Assembly (NCBI RefSeq): GCF_001905385.1
Contig: NZ_LIPF01000001.1
Coordinates: 672,765 to 736,764, forward strand
Length of the DNA stretch: 64,000 nucleotides
Direction of reading: 5' to 3'
From: Streptomyces sp. CB02414
Lineage (GTDB): Bacteria > Actinomycetota > Actinomycetes > Streptomycetales > Streptomycetaceae
In this document: positions 53,559-62,563 of the stretch, one piece after another
Position numbering within the stretch: position 1 is the first letter of the stretch
Layout of the letters: the number at the start of each line of letters is the position of its first letter
Program-made: the position numbers and the translations under genes
Notes under the pieces: model-generated
What the model saw: the letters and a program-made list of their open reading frames with translations, nothing else
The model's database searches: none
What the model was told of the DNA's origin: nothing

Positions 53559-53961
53559 GGCCCGCCGGCCGCCACTCCCCGCCCTCGATCGGCGTGGCGC
53601 GGACGGGCGAGCCGTCGGCGACCCGTACGACGTTCATCGCGACCCGGTCGTAGAGGTTGCGCGGGTCGCCCGGCGCGTACTCCTCCAGCCGGTCGAGGGT
53701 GGCGAGCAGGTCGGCGTACGTCTCCGGGCGGGCGGTGACGAGGTCGCCGGTCACCACTCCGGCGGGGTCCTCGACGGCGTAGGGGTAGCCGGGGCCGGGG
53801 TACAGGACGGCACCGGTGAGGCGGGCCGGTTCCTCGGCGCGGGTGCGGCCGTCGAGGAAACGGGCGTGGTTGGGGGCGCCGGGGCGGAGCGTGCCGTAGA
53901 CGAAGAACGGCAGTCTCCCGGCGTCCGGCACGGCGTCCGGCACGGCATCCACGAGGGTCAT
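53515..53961 (-). CDS. Gamma-glutamylcyclotransferase-fold protein
   Basis: A 148-residue protein with ATG at 53961 after GAGGGGAGAG. The GGCT-type phosphate/substrate loop is FFVYGTLRPGAPNHARFL (about 19-36). The catalytic acid candidate is Glu in LLATLDRLEEYAPGDPRN (about 88-93). The C-terminus is Pro-rich (TAPPPPPPAPRTP). Family members release 5-oxoproline from gamma-glutamyl peptides or act on other gamma-glutamyl amines. Its 3' end overlaps nasA by 44 bp on the opposite strand. It is divergent from the thermolysin gene, with a palindrome between them. Confidence 0.83.
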   Translation of the reverse strand: MTLVDAVPDAVPDAGRLPFFVYGTLRPGAPNHARFLDGRTRAEEPARLTGAVLYPGPGYPYAVEDPAGVVTGDLVTARPETYADLLATLDRLEEYAPGDPRNLYDRVAMNVVRVADGSPVRATPIEGGEWRPAGPTAPPPPPPAPRTP

Positions 53962-53994
53962 TCTCTCCCCTCACGATCTCCACGTGCGCGCTAT

Positions 53995-54009
53995 GGACAT
54001 GACATGTCC
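53995..54009. promoter_or_regulatory. 15-bp palindrome upstream of the thermolysin gene
   Basis: GGACATG and CATGTCC flank a single A in perfect symmetry, 85 bp upstream of the metalloprotease ATG and 34 bp upstream of the divergent cyclotransferase start. It is a candidate operator for one or both genes; no regulator gene is adjacent. Confidence 0.5.
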
Positions 54010-54093
54010 GGGGGCCCTTGAATCCGAGTCAGCACTCCCCACCCCCCACTCCCCCACCCTCTGCGTCCCCACGCGCCTTCTCCGAGGAGACCG

Positions 54094-55740
54094 ATGAGCC
54101 GAATACGGCCCGTCCGCGGTTCCCGCCTCACCGCCGCCGCCGTCACCGCCACCGCCGCTTCCCTCCTGGTCGCCGCGCTCGCCCCCACCGCCGGCGCCGC
54201 CGACCGCCCGACCCGGGCCGCCGCCCTCGACAACGCGGCGGCGGTCCTCGCGGACCGGGCCCCGGCCCTGGGCCTGACCCCGGCCCAGGACACGGAGGTC
54301 CGTGACGTCATCGTCGACGCCGACGGCACCCAGCACGTCCGCTACGACCGCACGTACCGCGGCCTGCCCGTCCTGGGCGGCGACTTCGTCGTCCACCTCG
54401 CCCCCGACGGCGACTACCGGGGCGCCGACCGCGCGACGAGAGCGGCGCTCTCCCTGCCCACCGTCGCCCCGAAGCTGTCCGCCCCCAGGGCCGCCGACCT
54501 CGCCGCGACCGCGCTGCGCGCCGCCAACCCGGGCCAGTTGCTCAAGCGGCTCACCGCCGAGCCCGAACTGGTCGTCGACGCCCTGCACGGCACCCCGAGG
54601 CTGGCCTGGCGGACGAACGCCGTCGCGCTCGACTCCCTCGGCAACCCGGTCGCGCGCACGGTGCTGACCGACGCGGCCACGGGCGCCCGGATCGACGCCT
54701 GGGACGCCCTGGAGTCGGCGGCCGAGGGCGACGGCAGGTCGCTGTACGGCGGGACGGTGCCGCTGCGGACCACGCCGTCCGGGTCGTCGTACCAGCTCAA
54801 GGACCCGACACGCGGCGGCACGTACACCGGCGACGCCGGGAACCAGACCGACCTGTGCATCCTCGGCGTCTGCCTGGTCCGGGCCCCCTCGACGGTCTTC
54901 ACCGACGCCGACAACCACTGGGGCACCGGGACGGCCGACGACCGCGCCTCGGCCGCCGTGGACGCGCAGTACGGCACGGACGTCACCTGGGACTACTACG
55001 AGGACGTCCACGGCCGCAGCGGCATCGCGGGCGACGGAAAGGGCTCGTACAACCGCGTGCACTACGGCACCCGGTACAACAACGCCTTCTGGGACGACGG
55101 CTGCTTCTGCATGACGTACGGCAACGGTGACGGGACGACCTTCGGTCCGTTGGTCTCGCTGGACGTCGCCGCGCACGAGATGACGCACGGCGTGACGTCG
55201 TCGACGGCGGCGCTGACGTACTCGGGCGAGTCCGGCGGGCTGAACGAGGCGACCTCCGACATCTTCGGCGCGCTGGTGGAGTGGCACGCGGACAACGCCG
55301 CCGACCCCGGGGACTACCTGATCGGCGAGAAGGTCGTCCGGGACGGTTTCGGCCGGGACGCGCTGCGCCGCATGGACCGGCCCAGCCGGGACGGCAGTTC
55401 GGCCGACTGCTGGAGCACGACCACGGGCGACCTCGACGTCCACTACTCCTCCGGGATCGCCAACCACTTCGCCTACCTGCTGGCCGAGGGCAGCGGCGCG
55501 AAGACCGTGGGCGGCGTGCGCTACGACTCCCCCACCTGCGACGGCTCCACCGTCTCCGGTATCGGCCGGGAGAAGCTGGGCGACATCTGGTACCGGGCGC
55601 TGACGGTCTACATGACCTCGTCCACGGACTACGCGGGCGCCCGCACAGCCACCCTGAACGCGGCGAAGGACCTGTACGGCGTCGACAGCGCCGAGTACGC
55701 CGCGGTGGGCGCGGCGTGGAGCGCGGTGAACGTCGGCTGA
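54094..55740 (+). CDS. Secreted M4-family (thermolysin-like) metalloprotease
   Basis: A 548-residue preproprotein from ATG 54094 behind GAGGAG. Signal peptide: RLTAAAVTATAASLLVAALAPTAGA. An FTP/PepSY-type propeptide follows (about 40-190, with HVRYDRTYRGLPVLGGDFVV). The catalytic domain has HEMTH (H361, E362, H365) and the third zinc ligand E385 in GGLNEATSDIFG. Extracellular zinc proteases of this type degrade environmental protein and can mature other secreted proteins. The propeptide is probably removed autocatalytically. It is isolated, with its own upstream palindrome. Confidence 0.94.
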   Translation: MSRIRPVRGSRLTAAAVTATAASLLVAALAPTAGAADRPTRAAALDNAAAVLADRAPALGLTPAQDTEVRDVIVDADGTQHVRYDRTYRGLPVLGGDFVVHLAPDGDYRGADRATRAALSLPTVAPKLSAPRAADLAATALRAANPGQLLKRLTAEPELVVDALHGTPRLAWRTNAVALDSLGNPVARTVLTDAATGARIDAWDALESAAEGDGRSLYGGTVPLRTTPSGSSYQLKDPTRGGTYTGDAGNQTDLCILGVCLVRAPSTVFTDADNHWGTGTADDRASAAVDAQYGTDVTWDYYEDVHGRSGIAGDGKGSYNRVHYGTRYNNAFWDDGCFCMTYGNGDGTTFGPLVSLDVAAHEMTHGVTSSTAALTYSGESGGLNEATSDIFGALVEWHADNAADPGDYLIGEKVVRDGFGRDALRRMDRPSRDGSSADCWSTTTGDLDVHYSSGIANHFAYLLAEGSGAKTVGGVRYDSPTCDGSTVSGIGREKLGDIWYRALTVYMTSSTDYAGARTATLNAAKDLYGVDSAEYAAVGAAWSAVNVG

Positions 55741-55988
55741 CGCGCGGCGCGGCCCGTTCGGCGGCACGGTCACCCGTTCACACGTGCGCCGCACGCACCG
55801 GCACAACTTTCCCCGGACGGGCCCCTCATAAGCCCGTGACCTGCCGGAACGGTGTCGCGCGCGGGGGCGCCGCGAGCGCGGGCGGCACCCGTTCATCCCA
55901 TTCCCGGCGCGCTCTCGGGGAGCGGGCCGCGCCCGGTGCGACTTTCCTCGGTAGGGCAGGGGCCACCGAAGAGCTCGAAGGAGCACCG

Positions 55989-56522
55989 ATGCGACGTACC
56001 GCCCGCCTGCTGACCGGCACCGCGCTCGCCGTCGCGGCCGCCGGCCTCGCCTCCCCGGCGCCCGCGTACGCCGGGGAGGCCCGGGTCACCGGTGGCCTGG
56101 AGGTGTATCCGTCCTCGGTCGTGCCGGGCGAACGGGCCACGGTGCGCACGGCGGCGTGCGGCGAGGACGGCGCGGCGGCGGGGGACGCCAGTGCGGTGGG
56201 CGCCGGGGAGTTCCCGCTGGCGCCGGGCTCGGGGGAGGGTGAGACGACGGGCGGGTTCCAGGTGCCGCCGAGCGCCCAGCCGGGGACGTACGAGATCGTC
56301 GCGACCTGTGGCGGGAGCGGCAAGCGGGTGGCGGGTGACCTGGTGGTCACGCTGACCTCGGCCCGTGAGCAGGTGTACCCCAGAGGAAGCGTGAAGACGG
56401 GGGTCGGTGGCGCTCTTGGCCCCGATCCCGTGCAGACCGCGGCCGGTGTTGCGGCTCTGGCCGTCGCCGCCGCGGGCGGTACCTGGCTCCTGCATCGCCG
56501 GGCGAGAGGCGACGGGATCTGA
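55989..56522 (+). CDS. Secreted membrane-anchored protein, candidate sortase substrate
   Basis: A 177-residue protein from ATG 55989 after AAGGAG. Signal peptide MRRTARLLTGTALAVAAAGLASPAPAYA-like (29 residues) precedes a small beta-rich domain with one Cys pair (TAACGEDG, VATCGGSG). The C-terminus has GSVKTGVGGALGPDP, a hydrophobic helix (AAGVAALAVAAAGGTWLL) and a basic tail (HRRARGDGI), which is the layout of a cell-wall sorting signal. LPXTG is not present. It lies 122 bp upstream of the sortase gene with an 11-bp hairpin between them. It is either a sortase F substrate with a non-standard motif or a simple type I membrane protein. Confidence 0.75.
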   Translation: MRRTARLLTGTALAVAAAGLASPAPAYAGEARVTGGLEVYPSSVVPGERATVRTAACGEDGAAAGDASAVGAGEFPLAPGSGEGETTGGFQVPPSAQPGTYEIVATCGGSGKRVAGDLVVTLTSAREQVYPRGSVKTGVGGALGPDPVQTAAGVAALAVAAAGGTWLLHRRARGDGI

Positions 56523-56565
56523 CGGGCACCCTCCGCTGCCCGTCCGCCGGTACCGCACTTCCCCA

Positions 56566-56604
56566 CCCCCTCCGGGTCCGATGCCCCTCGCGGCCCGGAG
56601 GGGG
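56566..56604 (+). terminator. Hairpin between substrate and sortase genes
   Basis: CCCCCTCCGGG (56566-56576) and CCCGGAGGGGG (56594-56604) form a perfect 11-bp stem with a 17-nt loop, 40 bp before the sortase ATG. It may attenuate read-through, making less sortase than substrate. Confidence 0.6.
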
Positions 56605-56644
56605 CAGGGGATCCACCGAGGGACCCGAGGGAGAGGGGCGCGTC

Positions 56645-57274
56645 ATGCGCAGGATCGGCGACTGGGCGATAGCCGCGGTCACCGCGCTCGCCCTCTGTTC
56701 CGGGGCGTGGCTGCTGCTCGACCAGGCCGGCGCCGAGGCCCCGCCGCAGCCGTCGGCCGCGCAGGCCGCCCGCGCCGGCGCCGGGCAGGCGGGGCGGGCG
56801 CCCGCGGCACCGGCGCTGCCGCCCTCCCCTCCCGACCGCGTCCGCATCCCGGCGATCGGCGTGGACGCCCCCATGACGGGCCTCGGGCTGACGCCGTCCG
56901 GCAGTCTCGACGTACCGCCCGCCGAGGACGAGAACCTGGCCGGCTGGTACGAGGCCGGCACCACCCCCGGCGAGACGGGCACCGCGATCGTCGCCGGGCA
57001 CGTCGACAACGCCGAGGGCCCCGCCGTCTTCTACCGGCTCGGCGCGCTGGAGAAGGGCGCGGTGATCGAGGTCGACCGGCTAGACGGCGGCGTCGCGGTG
57101 TTCACCGTGGACGCCGTCGAGGTGTACGAGGCCGAGGACTTCCCCGACGAGAAGGTGTACGGCGCGGCCGGCCGGCCCGAACTGCGCGTGATCACCTGCG
57201 GCGGCGACTACGCACGCGGCACCGGCTACCAGGGGAACGTGGTCGTCTTCGCCCACCTGACCGGCAGCCGCTGA
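56645..57274 (+). CDS. Class F-like sortase
   Basis: A 209-residue protein with an N-terminal signal anchor (WAIAAVTALALCSGAWLLL, about 7-25) and a disordered Ala/Pro linker. The sortase core has the catalytic His in VAGHVDNAEGPAVFYRLG (H119) and Cys in LRVITCGGDYARG (C185). The position usually held by Arg in YRDN reads YQGN, though ARG lies nearby, so the catalytic Arg is not obvious. The single sortase without a pilin cluster is typical of class E/F enzymes in Streptomyces. The gene before it encodes a likely substrate. Confidence 0.87.
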   Translation: MRRIGDWAIAAVTALALCSGAWLLLDQAGAEAPPQPSAAQAARAGAGQAGRAPAAPALPPSPPDRVRIPAIGVDAPMTGLGLTPSGSLDVPPAEDENLAGWYEAGTTPGETGTAIVAGHVDNAEGPAVFYRLGALEKGAVIEVDRLDGGVAVFTVDAVEVYEAEDFPDEKVYGAAGRPELRVITCGGDYARGTGYQGNVVVFAHLTGSR

Positions 57275-57293
57275 GACGTCACCGAAGCCCGCC

Positions 57294-58076
57294 CTACGCG
57301 ATCCACTGCTCGTACGCCAGGTTCGCCACCAGCGCGAACACCACCGTCAGCAGCACGATCCGCACGAAGCCGCTGCCCCGCTTCAGCGCCGTGTGCGCGC
57401 CGAGGGTGCCGCCCGCCAGGTTGAACACGGCCATCAGGGCCGCCAGCTGCCACAGCACCGCGCCCTGCCAGGCGAACATCGCGAGGGCGCCCGCGTTGGT
57501 GCAGCAGTTGACGATCTTCGCGGTGGCGGAGGCGGTCACCAGGTCCAGGTGGAGGACGGCGGTGAGGGCCAGCACCAGGAAGGTCCCGGTGCCGGGGCCG
57601 ATGAGGCCGTCGTAGAAGCCGATGCCGAGGCCCGCGAGGCCGATCGCGGCGAGGGTCTGGCGGCGGGTGGCGGGGCCGGTCGCGGGGGCGGTGCCGAAGG
57701 CGGGGCGCAGGATCACGAAGGCCGCGACCGCCAGCAGCACCACCATGATGACGGGCTTGAGGACCTCGGTGCTCATCCCGGCCGCGAAGAAGGCCCCGCC
57801 CGACGATCCGGCCAGCGCCGCGAGGCCGATGCGTACGGCGGTGCCGACGTCCACGGGCGCCTTGCGGGCGTAGGTCACGGCCGCGCCCGTGGTGCCGACG
57901 ATGGCGACCGCCTTGTTGGTGCCCAGCGCGTGCGCGGCCGGTGTCCCGGCGGGCAGGCCGAGCAGCAGCGCGGGCAGCAGCAGGAGCCCGCCGCCGCCCA
58001 CCACGGCATCGATCCAGCCGGCCGCGAGCGCGGCGAGGCAGAGCAGGACGACCGTGGTCAGCGATATGTCGGGCAT
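57294..58076 (-). CDS. TauE/SafE-family membrane permease
   Basis: A 260-residue protein with ATG at 58076. About eight transmembrane segments are seen, with the two-half layout of the TauE family: AGWIDAVVGGGGLLLLPALL (about 20-39) in the first half and GIGFYDGLIGPGTGTFLVLA (about 151-170) in the second. Members export or take up sulfite, sulfoacetate and similar anions. The gene is divergent from the nitrite reductase operon across 165 bp holding a GlnR box. A link to nitrogen assimilation is possible but unsupported by the family. Confidence 0.9.
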   Translation of the reverse strand: MPDISLTTVVLLCLAALAAGWIDAVVGGGGLLLLPALLLGLPAGTPAAHALGTNKAVAIVGTTGAAVTYARKAPVDVGTAVRIGLAALAGSSGGAFFAAGMSTEVLKPVIMVVLLAVAAFVILRPAFGTAPATGPATRRQTLAAIGLAGLGIGFYDGLIGPGTGTFLVLALTAVLHLDLVTASATAKIVNCCTNAGALAMFAWQGAVLWQLAALMAVFNLAGGTLGAHTALKRGSGFVRIVLLTVVFALVANLAYEQWIA

Positions 58077-58180
58077 GATCGTGACCCTATGGACGGGACG
58101 GATGTGCCGTCCATCGAGATGAGGGTCTTCTGAGGTTCCCGCCCTCCTCACACGGGCCGGCCGCCCCCGCTGAGGGCAGC

Positions 58181-58218
58181 GTTCCTCCCGGGAAACAGTC
58201 GCGATGCCACCGGGTAAC
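58181..58218 (+). promoter_or_regulatory. GlnR-box candidate of the nir operon
   Basis: The string GTTCC-n6-GAAAC-n6-GATGC-n6-GTAAC fits the Streptomyces GlnR consensus gTnAC-n6-GaAAC-n6-gTnAC-n6-GaAAC, with 4/5, 5/5, 3/5 and 4/5 matches and exact 11-bp phasing. It ends 23 bp before the first ATG. nirB is a known GlnR target in S. coelicolor. Confidence 0.7.
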
Positions 58219-58241
58219 ACCCGCACCGCACGCTCGGTGCC

Positions 58242-59483
58242 ATGACCTCGAATACGCGTGTGGTGGTGATCGGCGCCGGGCTCGCGGGCGTCACCCTCGC
58301 CCGGCGGCTCGGTGAGCTCGGCACGCCCGCGCTGGTCGTCGGCGACGAGGAGCACCGCCCGTACAACCGGGTGCTGCTCGCCGAGGTGCTGGCCGGACGG
58401 TACAGCCCCGAGGTGGTCGCGCTGCCCGCGCCGGCCGGGCTGCTGCGCGGCCGGGTCACCGGCGTCGACCGGGCCGGACGCACCGTCCACTGCGCCGACG
58501 GCTCGGTGATCGCCTACGACACGCTGGTCCTCGCCACCGGCTCCAACGCCGTACTGCCGCCGCTGCGCGGCCTGTTCACCCCGGACCGGGAGCTGCCCGA
58601 GGGCGTGCACGCGTTCCGGACGATGGACGACTGCCTGGGACTGTCCAAGGCGCTCAGGCCGGGGGTGCGGGCGGTCGTCGTCGGGGGCGGGCTGCTCGGT
58701 GTGTCCGCCGCCCGCGCGCTGGCCGTGCGCGGCGCGCAGGTCGTCCTGGCCCAGCAGTCCGAGCGGCTCATGGAACGCCAGCTCGACCCGGCCGCCTCCG
58801 CCCTCGTCCGGCGCCATCTGGAGGACCTGGGTGTCGAGGTGCACACCGAGTGCCGGGTGCGGGACGTGCGGAGCGCCGGCGGGGCGGTGCGGTCGGTGGA
58901 GCTGGCCGACGGGTACGCACTGGGCGCCGACGTCGTCGTCCTCGCGTGCGGGGTCCGGCCGCGCGTCGGGCTGGCGCGGGCGGCCGGGCTGGAGGTCGCC
59001 GAGGGGGTGGTCGTCGACGACGAGCTGCGCACCAGTGACCCGCACATCCGCGCGATCGGCGACTGCGCCCAGCACGCGGGGCGCGTGTACGGGCTGGCCG
59101 CGCCGGCCCTCGAACAGGCCGGCGCGCTGGCCGAGCTGCTCGCGGGGGACGGCAGCACCGCCGCCCGCTACACCGGCACGCGCTCCCTGACCCGGCTCAC
59201 CCTCACCGGGCCCGGCGGCCCCCTCGGGCCCGAGGGCTCCTTCGACCTCGCCGCGTTCGGCGAGACCGACCCCCGCCCCGGCGACGACGTCGTGCAGCTC
59301 GCCGACGCCACCCGGGGCACCTACCGCAAGGTCGTCGTCCGTGACGACCGGCTGGTCGGCGGGGTCCTGGTCGGCGAACTCGGCACCGTCGGCGCGCTCG
59401 CGCGCGCCTGGGAGGGAGCAGAGCCGCTCCCGTCCGACGGCGGCCCCCTGCTCCACCTGCTCACCCATGACGGAGGCTCCTGA
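58242..59483 (+). CDS. NirB-associated NAD(P)/FAD oxidoreductase
   Basis: A 413-residue flavoprotein from ATG 58242. It has FAD motif VVVIGAGLAGVTLARRL (about 5-21), NAD motif VVVGGGLLGVSAARAL (about 147-162) and second FAD motif DPHIRAIGDCAQHAG (about 265-279). It resembles the N-terminal oxidoreductase half of NirB without the siroheme domain. The stop overlaps the nirB start (TGATG), so it is likely expressed with the nitrite reductase. It may deliver electrons to nasA, which has no reductase partner adjacent. That role is inference. Confidence 0.88.
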   Translation: MTSNTRVVVIGAGLAGVTLARRLGELGTPALVVGDEEHRPYNRVLLAEVLAGRYSPEVVALPAPAGLLRGRVTGVDRAGRTVHCADGSVIAYDTLVLATGSNAVLPPLRGLFTPDRELPEGVHAFRTMDDCLGLSKALRPGVRAVVVGGGLLGVSAARALAVRGAQVVLAQQSERLMERQLDPAASALVRRHLEDLGVEVHTECRVRDVRSAGGAVRSVELADGYALGADVVVLACGVRPRVGLARAAGLEVAEGVVVDDELRTSDPHIRAIGDCAQHAGRVYGLAAPALEQAGALAELLAGDGSTAARYTGTRSLTRLTLTGPGGPLGPEGSFDLAAFGETDPRPGDDVVQLADATRGTYRKVVVRDDRLVGGVLVGELGTVGALARAWEGAEPLPSDGGPLLHLLTHDGGS

Positions 59484-62095
59484 TGACCACCGACCCGGGG
59501 CCCGCCCCCACCATCGTCCTCGTCGGCCACGGCATGGTCGGCCAGCGTTTCCTGGAGGCGCTCGCCGATCGCGGCCTGACCGGCACGCACCGCGTGGTCG
59601 TCCTGTGCGAGGAGCCGCGCCCCGCCTACGACCGCGTCCAGCTCACCTCGTACTTCTCGGGGAAGACCCCCGAGGACCTGTCGATGACCGACCTCGCCTT
59701 CGTCGAGGAGCACGGCATCGAACTGCGCGTCGGCGACCCGGCGGTGAGCGTCGACCGTCAGGCGCGCACGGTGACCGCCCGCTCGGGGCTGGTCGTCGCG
59801 TACGACGTGCTGGTGCTGGCGACCGGCTCGTACCCGTTCGTGCCGCCCGTCCCCGGCAAGGACGCCGAGGGCTGCTTCGTCTACCGGACGATCGAGGACC
59901 TGCTCGCCATCGAGGCGTACGCGAAGACCGCGACGACCGGTGCGGTGGTCGGCGGCGGGCTGCTTGGGCTGGAGGCGGCCGGCGCCCTCAAGGGGCTCGG
60001 GCTCACCTCGCACATCGTGGAGTTCGCGCCCCGTCTGATGCCGGTCCAGGTCGACGAGGGCGGCGGCGCGGCGCTGCTGCGCACCATCGAGGAGATGGGC
60101 CTGTCCGTGCACACGGGCGTCGGCACGCAGGAGATCGTGACCGGCGCGGACGGCGCCGTCACCGGCATGAAGCTCTCCGACGGCTCCGAACTCGCCACCG
60201 ACCTGGTGGTGTTCAGCGCCGGTGTCCGTCCCCGCGACCAGCTGGCCCGCGACTGCGGACTGGCGGTCGGCGAGCGCGGCGGCATCAGCGTCGACGAGCG
60301 GTGCCGGACGGTCACCGACGAGCGGGTGTTCGCGATCGGCGAGTGCGCGCTGGCCGCCGACGGGCGGGTGTACGGGCTGGTGGCGCCCGGGTACGAGCAG
60401 GCCGAGACGGCCGCCGCCACCATCGCCGCCCAGGAGGCGTCCTTCACCGGCGCCGACCTGTCCACCAAGCTGAAGCTGCTCGGCGTGGACGTGGCGTCCT
60501 TCGGCGACGCGCACGGCACCGCCGAGGACTGCCTGGACGTCGTCTACTCCGACTCCCGCGCGGGCCTCTACAAGAAGCTGGTCGTCGGCCGCGACGGCAC
60601 GCTGCTCGGCGGCATCCTGGTCGGCGACGCGGAGGCGTACGGCACGCTGCGCGCGTTCACCGGCTCGGTCCCGCCGGTCTCCCCCGAGTCGCTCGTCCTG
60701 CCCGCCGGTGCCGGGGCCCCTGTCCAGCTCGGTCCGGCCGCGCTGCCCGACGACGCGGTGATCTGCTCCTGCCACAACGTCACCAAGGGCACGATCCGCG
60801 GCGCGGTGACCGAGCACTCCTGCACCACCGTGCCCGAGGTGAAGAAGTGCACCAAGGCCGGCACCGGCTGCGGCTCCTGCGTGAAGGTGCTCGGCCAGCT
60901 CGTCACCGCCGAGCTGGAGGCGAGCGGCGTGGAGATCGACAAGGGGCTGTGCGGCTGCTTCGCCCAGACCCGCGAGGAGCTGTACGAGATCGTCCTCGCG
61001 CTGCGGATCACCTCCTACCGGGAGCTGCTGGACCGGCACGGCCGCGAGGGCGCCCGGGGCGGTGAGGGCTGCGAGGTGTGCAAGCCGGCGGTCGGCTCGA
61101 TCATCGCCTCCCTCGCCCCGGCGATCGGCGCCAGCGGCTACGTCCTGGACGGCGAGCAGGCCACCCTCCAGGACACCAACGACCACTTCCTGGCCAACCT
61201 CCAGCGGAACGGCTCGTACTCCGTCGTCCCGCGCATCCCCGGCGGCGAGATCGCGCCGGAGAAGCTGATCGTCATCGGCGAGATCGCCCGGGACTTCGGG
61301 CTCTACACGAAGATCACCGGCGGTCAGCGCATCGACATGTTCGGCGCCCGCGTCGAACAGCTGCCGGTGATCTGGGCGCGGCTGGTGGACGCCGGCTTCG
61401 AGTCCGGTCACGCGTACGGCAAGTCGCTGCGCACGGTGAAGTCCTGTGTCGGCCAGACCTGGTGCCGCTACGGCGTCCAGGACTCGGTGCGCATGGCGAT
61501 CGACCTGGAGCTGCGCTACCGGGGGCTCAGGTCCCCGCACAAGCTGAAGTCGGCGGTATCCGGGTGTGCCCGCGAGTGCGCCGAGGCCCAGTCCAAGGAC
61601 TTCGGCGTGATCGCCACCTCCAACGGCTGGAACCTCTACGTCGGCGGCAACGGCGGCGCCACCCCGCGCCACGCGGACCTGCTCGCGCAGGACCTCTCGG
61701 ACGCCGAACTGGTCCGCCTGATCGACCGGTTCCTGATGTTCTACATCCGCACCGCCGACAAACTGGAGCGCACCTCCACCTGGCTGGAGCGCCTCCCCGG
61801 CGGCCTGGACCACGTACGGGACGTCGTCGTGCACGACTCGCTCGGCATCTGCGACGAACTGGAGTCCCTGATGCGCGCCCACGTCTCGCACTACCGCGAC
61901 GAGTGGGCCGAGACCATCAACGACCCCGAGAAGCTGGCCCGGTTCGTGTCCTTCGTGAACGCGCCCGACACCCCCGACCCGGTCGTGGGCTTCGTGCCGG
62001 AACGCGACCAGATGAAGCCCGACCTGCCGCTGCTGGACATCGGCCTGCGGCGCCCCTCGGAAGACGACCTCCTGGAAGGAAGCACCCGGCGATGA
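59483..62095 (+). CDS. nirB: NAD(P)H nitrite reductase large subunit
   Basis: An 870-residue protein. In order: FAD motif IVLVGHGMVGQRFLEAL, NAD motif GAVVGGGLLGLEAAGALKGL, a BFD-like [2Fe-2S] domain (VICSCHNVTKGTIRGAV about 426-442 and GTGCGSCVKVLGQL), then the nitrite/sulfite reductase domains. The [4Fe-4S]-siroheme ligands are C655 and C661 in SCVGQTWC and C695 and C699 in SGCARECAEA. It reduces nitrite to ammonium with six electrons from NAD(P)H. Length matches NirB. It overlaps the upstream reductase (TGATG) and the downstream nirD (ATGA). Confidence 0.97.
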   Translation: MTTDPGPAPTIVLVGHGMVGQRFLEALADRGLTGTHRVVVLCEEPRPAYDRVQLTSYFSGKTPEDLSMTDLAFVEEHGIELRVGDPAVSVDRQARTVTARSGLVVAYDVLVLATGSYPFVPPVPGKDAEGCFVYRTIEDLLAIEAYAKTATTGAVVGGGLLGLEAAGALKGLGLTSHIVEFAPRLMPVQVDEGGGAALLRTIEEMGLSVHTGVGTQEIVTGADGAVTGMKLSDGSELATDLVVFSAGVRPRDQLARDCGLAVGERGGISVDERCRTVTDERVFAIGECALAADGRVYGLVAPGYEQAETAAATIAAQEASFTGADLSTKLKLLGVDVASFGDAHGTAEDCLDVVYSDSRAGLYKKLVVGRDGTLLGGILVGDAEAYGTLRAFTGSVPPVSPESLVLPAGAGAPVQLGPAALPDDAVICSCHNVTKGTIRGAVTEHSCTTVPEVKKCTKAGTGCGSCVKVLGQLVTAELEASGVEIDKGLCGCFAQTREELYEIVLALRITSYRELLDRHGREGARGGEGCEVCKPAVGSIIASLAPAIGASGYVLDGEQATLQDTNDHFLANLQRNGSYSVVPRIPGGEIAPEKLIVIGEIARDFGLYTKITGGQRIDMFGARVEQLPVIWARLVDAGFESGHAYGKSLRTVKSCVGQTWCRYGVQDSVRMAIDLELRYRGLRSPHKLKSAVSGCARECAEAQSKDFGVIATSNGWNLYVGGNGGATPRHADLLAQDLSDAELVRLIDRFLMFYIRTADKLERTSTWLERLPGGLDHVRDVVVHDSLGICDELESLMRAHVSHYRDEWAETINDPEKLARFVSFVNAPDTPDPVVGFVPERDQMKPDLPLLDIGLRRPSEDDLLEGSTRR

Positions 62096-62457
62096 CCCTG
62101 GCACCCGAGTCCCTGGCACCCGAGACGACCGGCCTGAAGGTCCTGCTGCGGCTGACGGACGACTGGTTCGCGGCCTGCGACCTCGGCGCCCTGCTGCCCG
62201 GCCGGGGCGTCGCGGCCCTGCTGCCGGACGGCGGCCAGGTGGCCCTGTTCCGCGACCGGGACGGCGAGCTGTACGCCATCGGCAACCGGGACCCGTTCAC
62301 CGGCGCGGCGGTCCTCTCCCGCGGCCTGACCGGCACCCACCGGGGCCGCCCCTTCGTCGCCTCTCCGCTGCTCAAGCAGCGCTTCGACCTGGCGACCGGG
62401 GTGTGCCTGGACGACGAGACGGTGCGGGTGGAGACGTACGAGGTGAAGGCGGCGTAG
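62092..62457 (+). CDS. nirD: Nitrite reductase small subunit
   Basis: A 121-residue Rieske-fold protein whose ATG overlaps the nirB stop. GVAALLPDGGQVALFRDRDG and YAIGNRDPFTGAAVLSRGL (about 58-80) fit NirD, which has the Rieske fold but lacks the Cys/His ligands of the [2Fe-2S] cluster, as here. The C-terminus (LKQRFDLATGVCLDDETVRV) is conserved in the family. It is needed for NirB function and completes the operon. Confidence 0.94.
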   Translation: MTLAPESLAPETTGLKVLLRLTDDWFAACDLGALLPGRGVAALLPDGGQVALFRDRDGELYAIGNRDPFTGAAVLSRGLTGTHRGRPFVASPLLKQRFDLATGVCLDDETVRVETYEVKAA

Positions 62458-62563
62458 GCCCGCCGGGCTGTCGGTTTCCTGTCGAACCCGGCCGCCCGGG
62501 TCGAGTTCGGCGGTGCGGTCGGGTTTCATCGAGTCCCCGTCCTTCTCCCACGGAGGTCGCACC

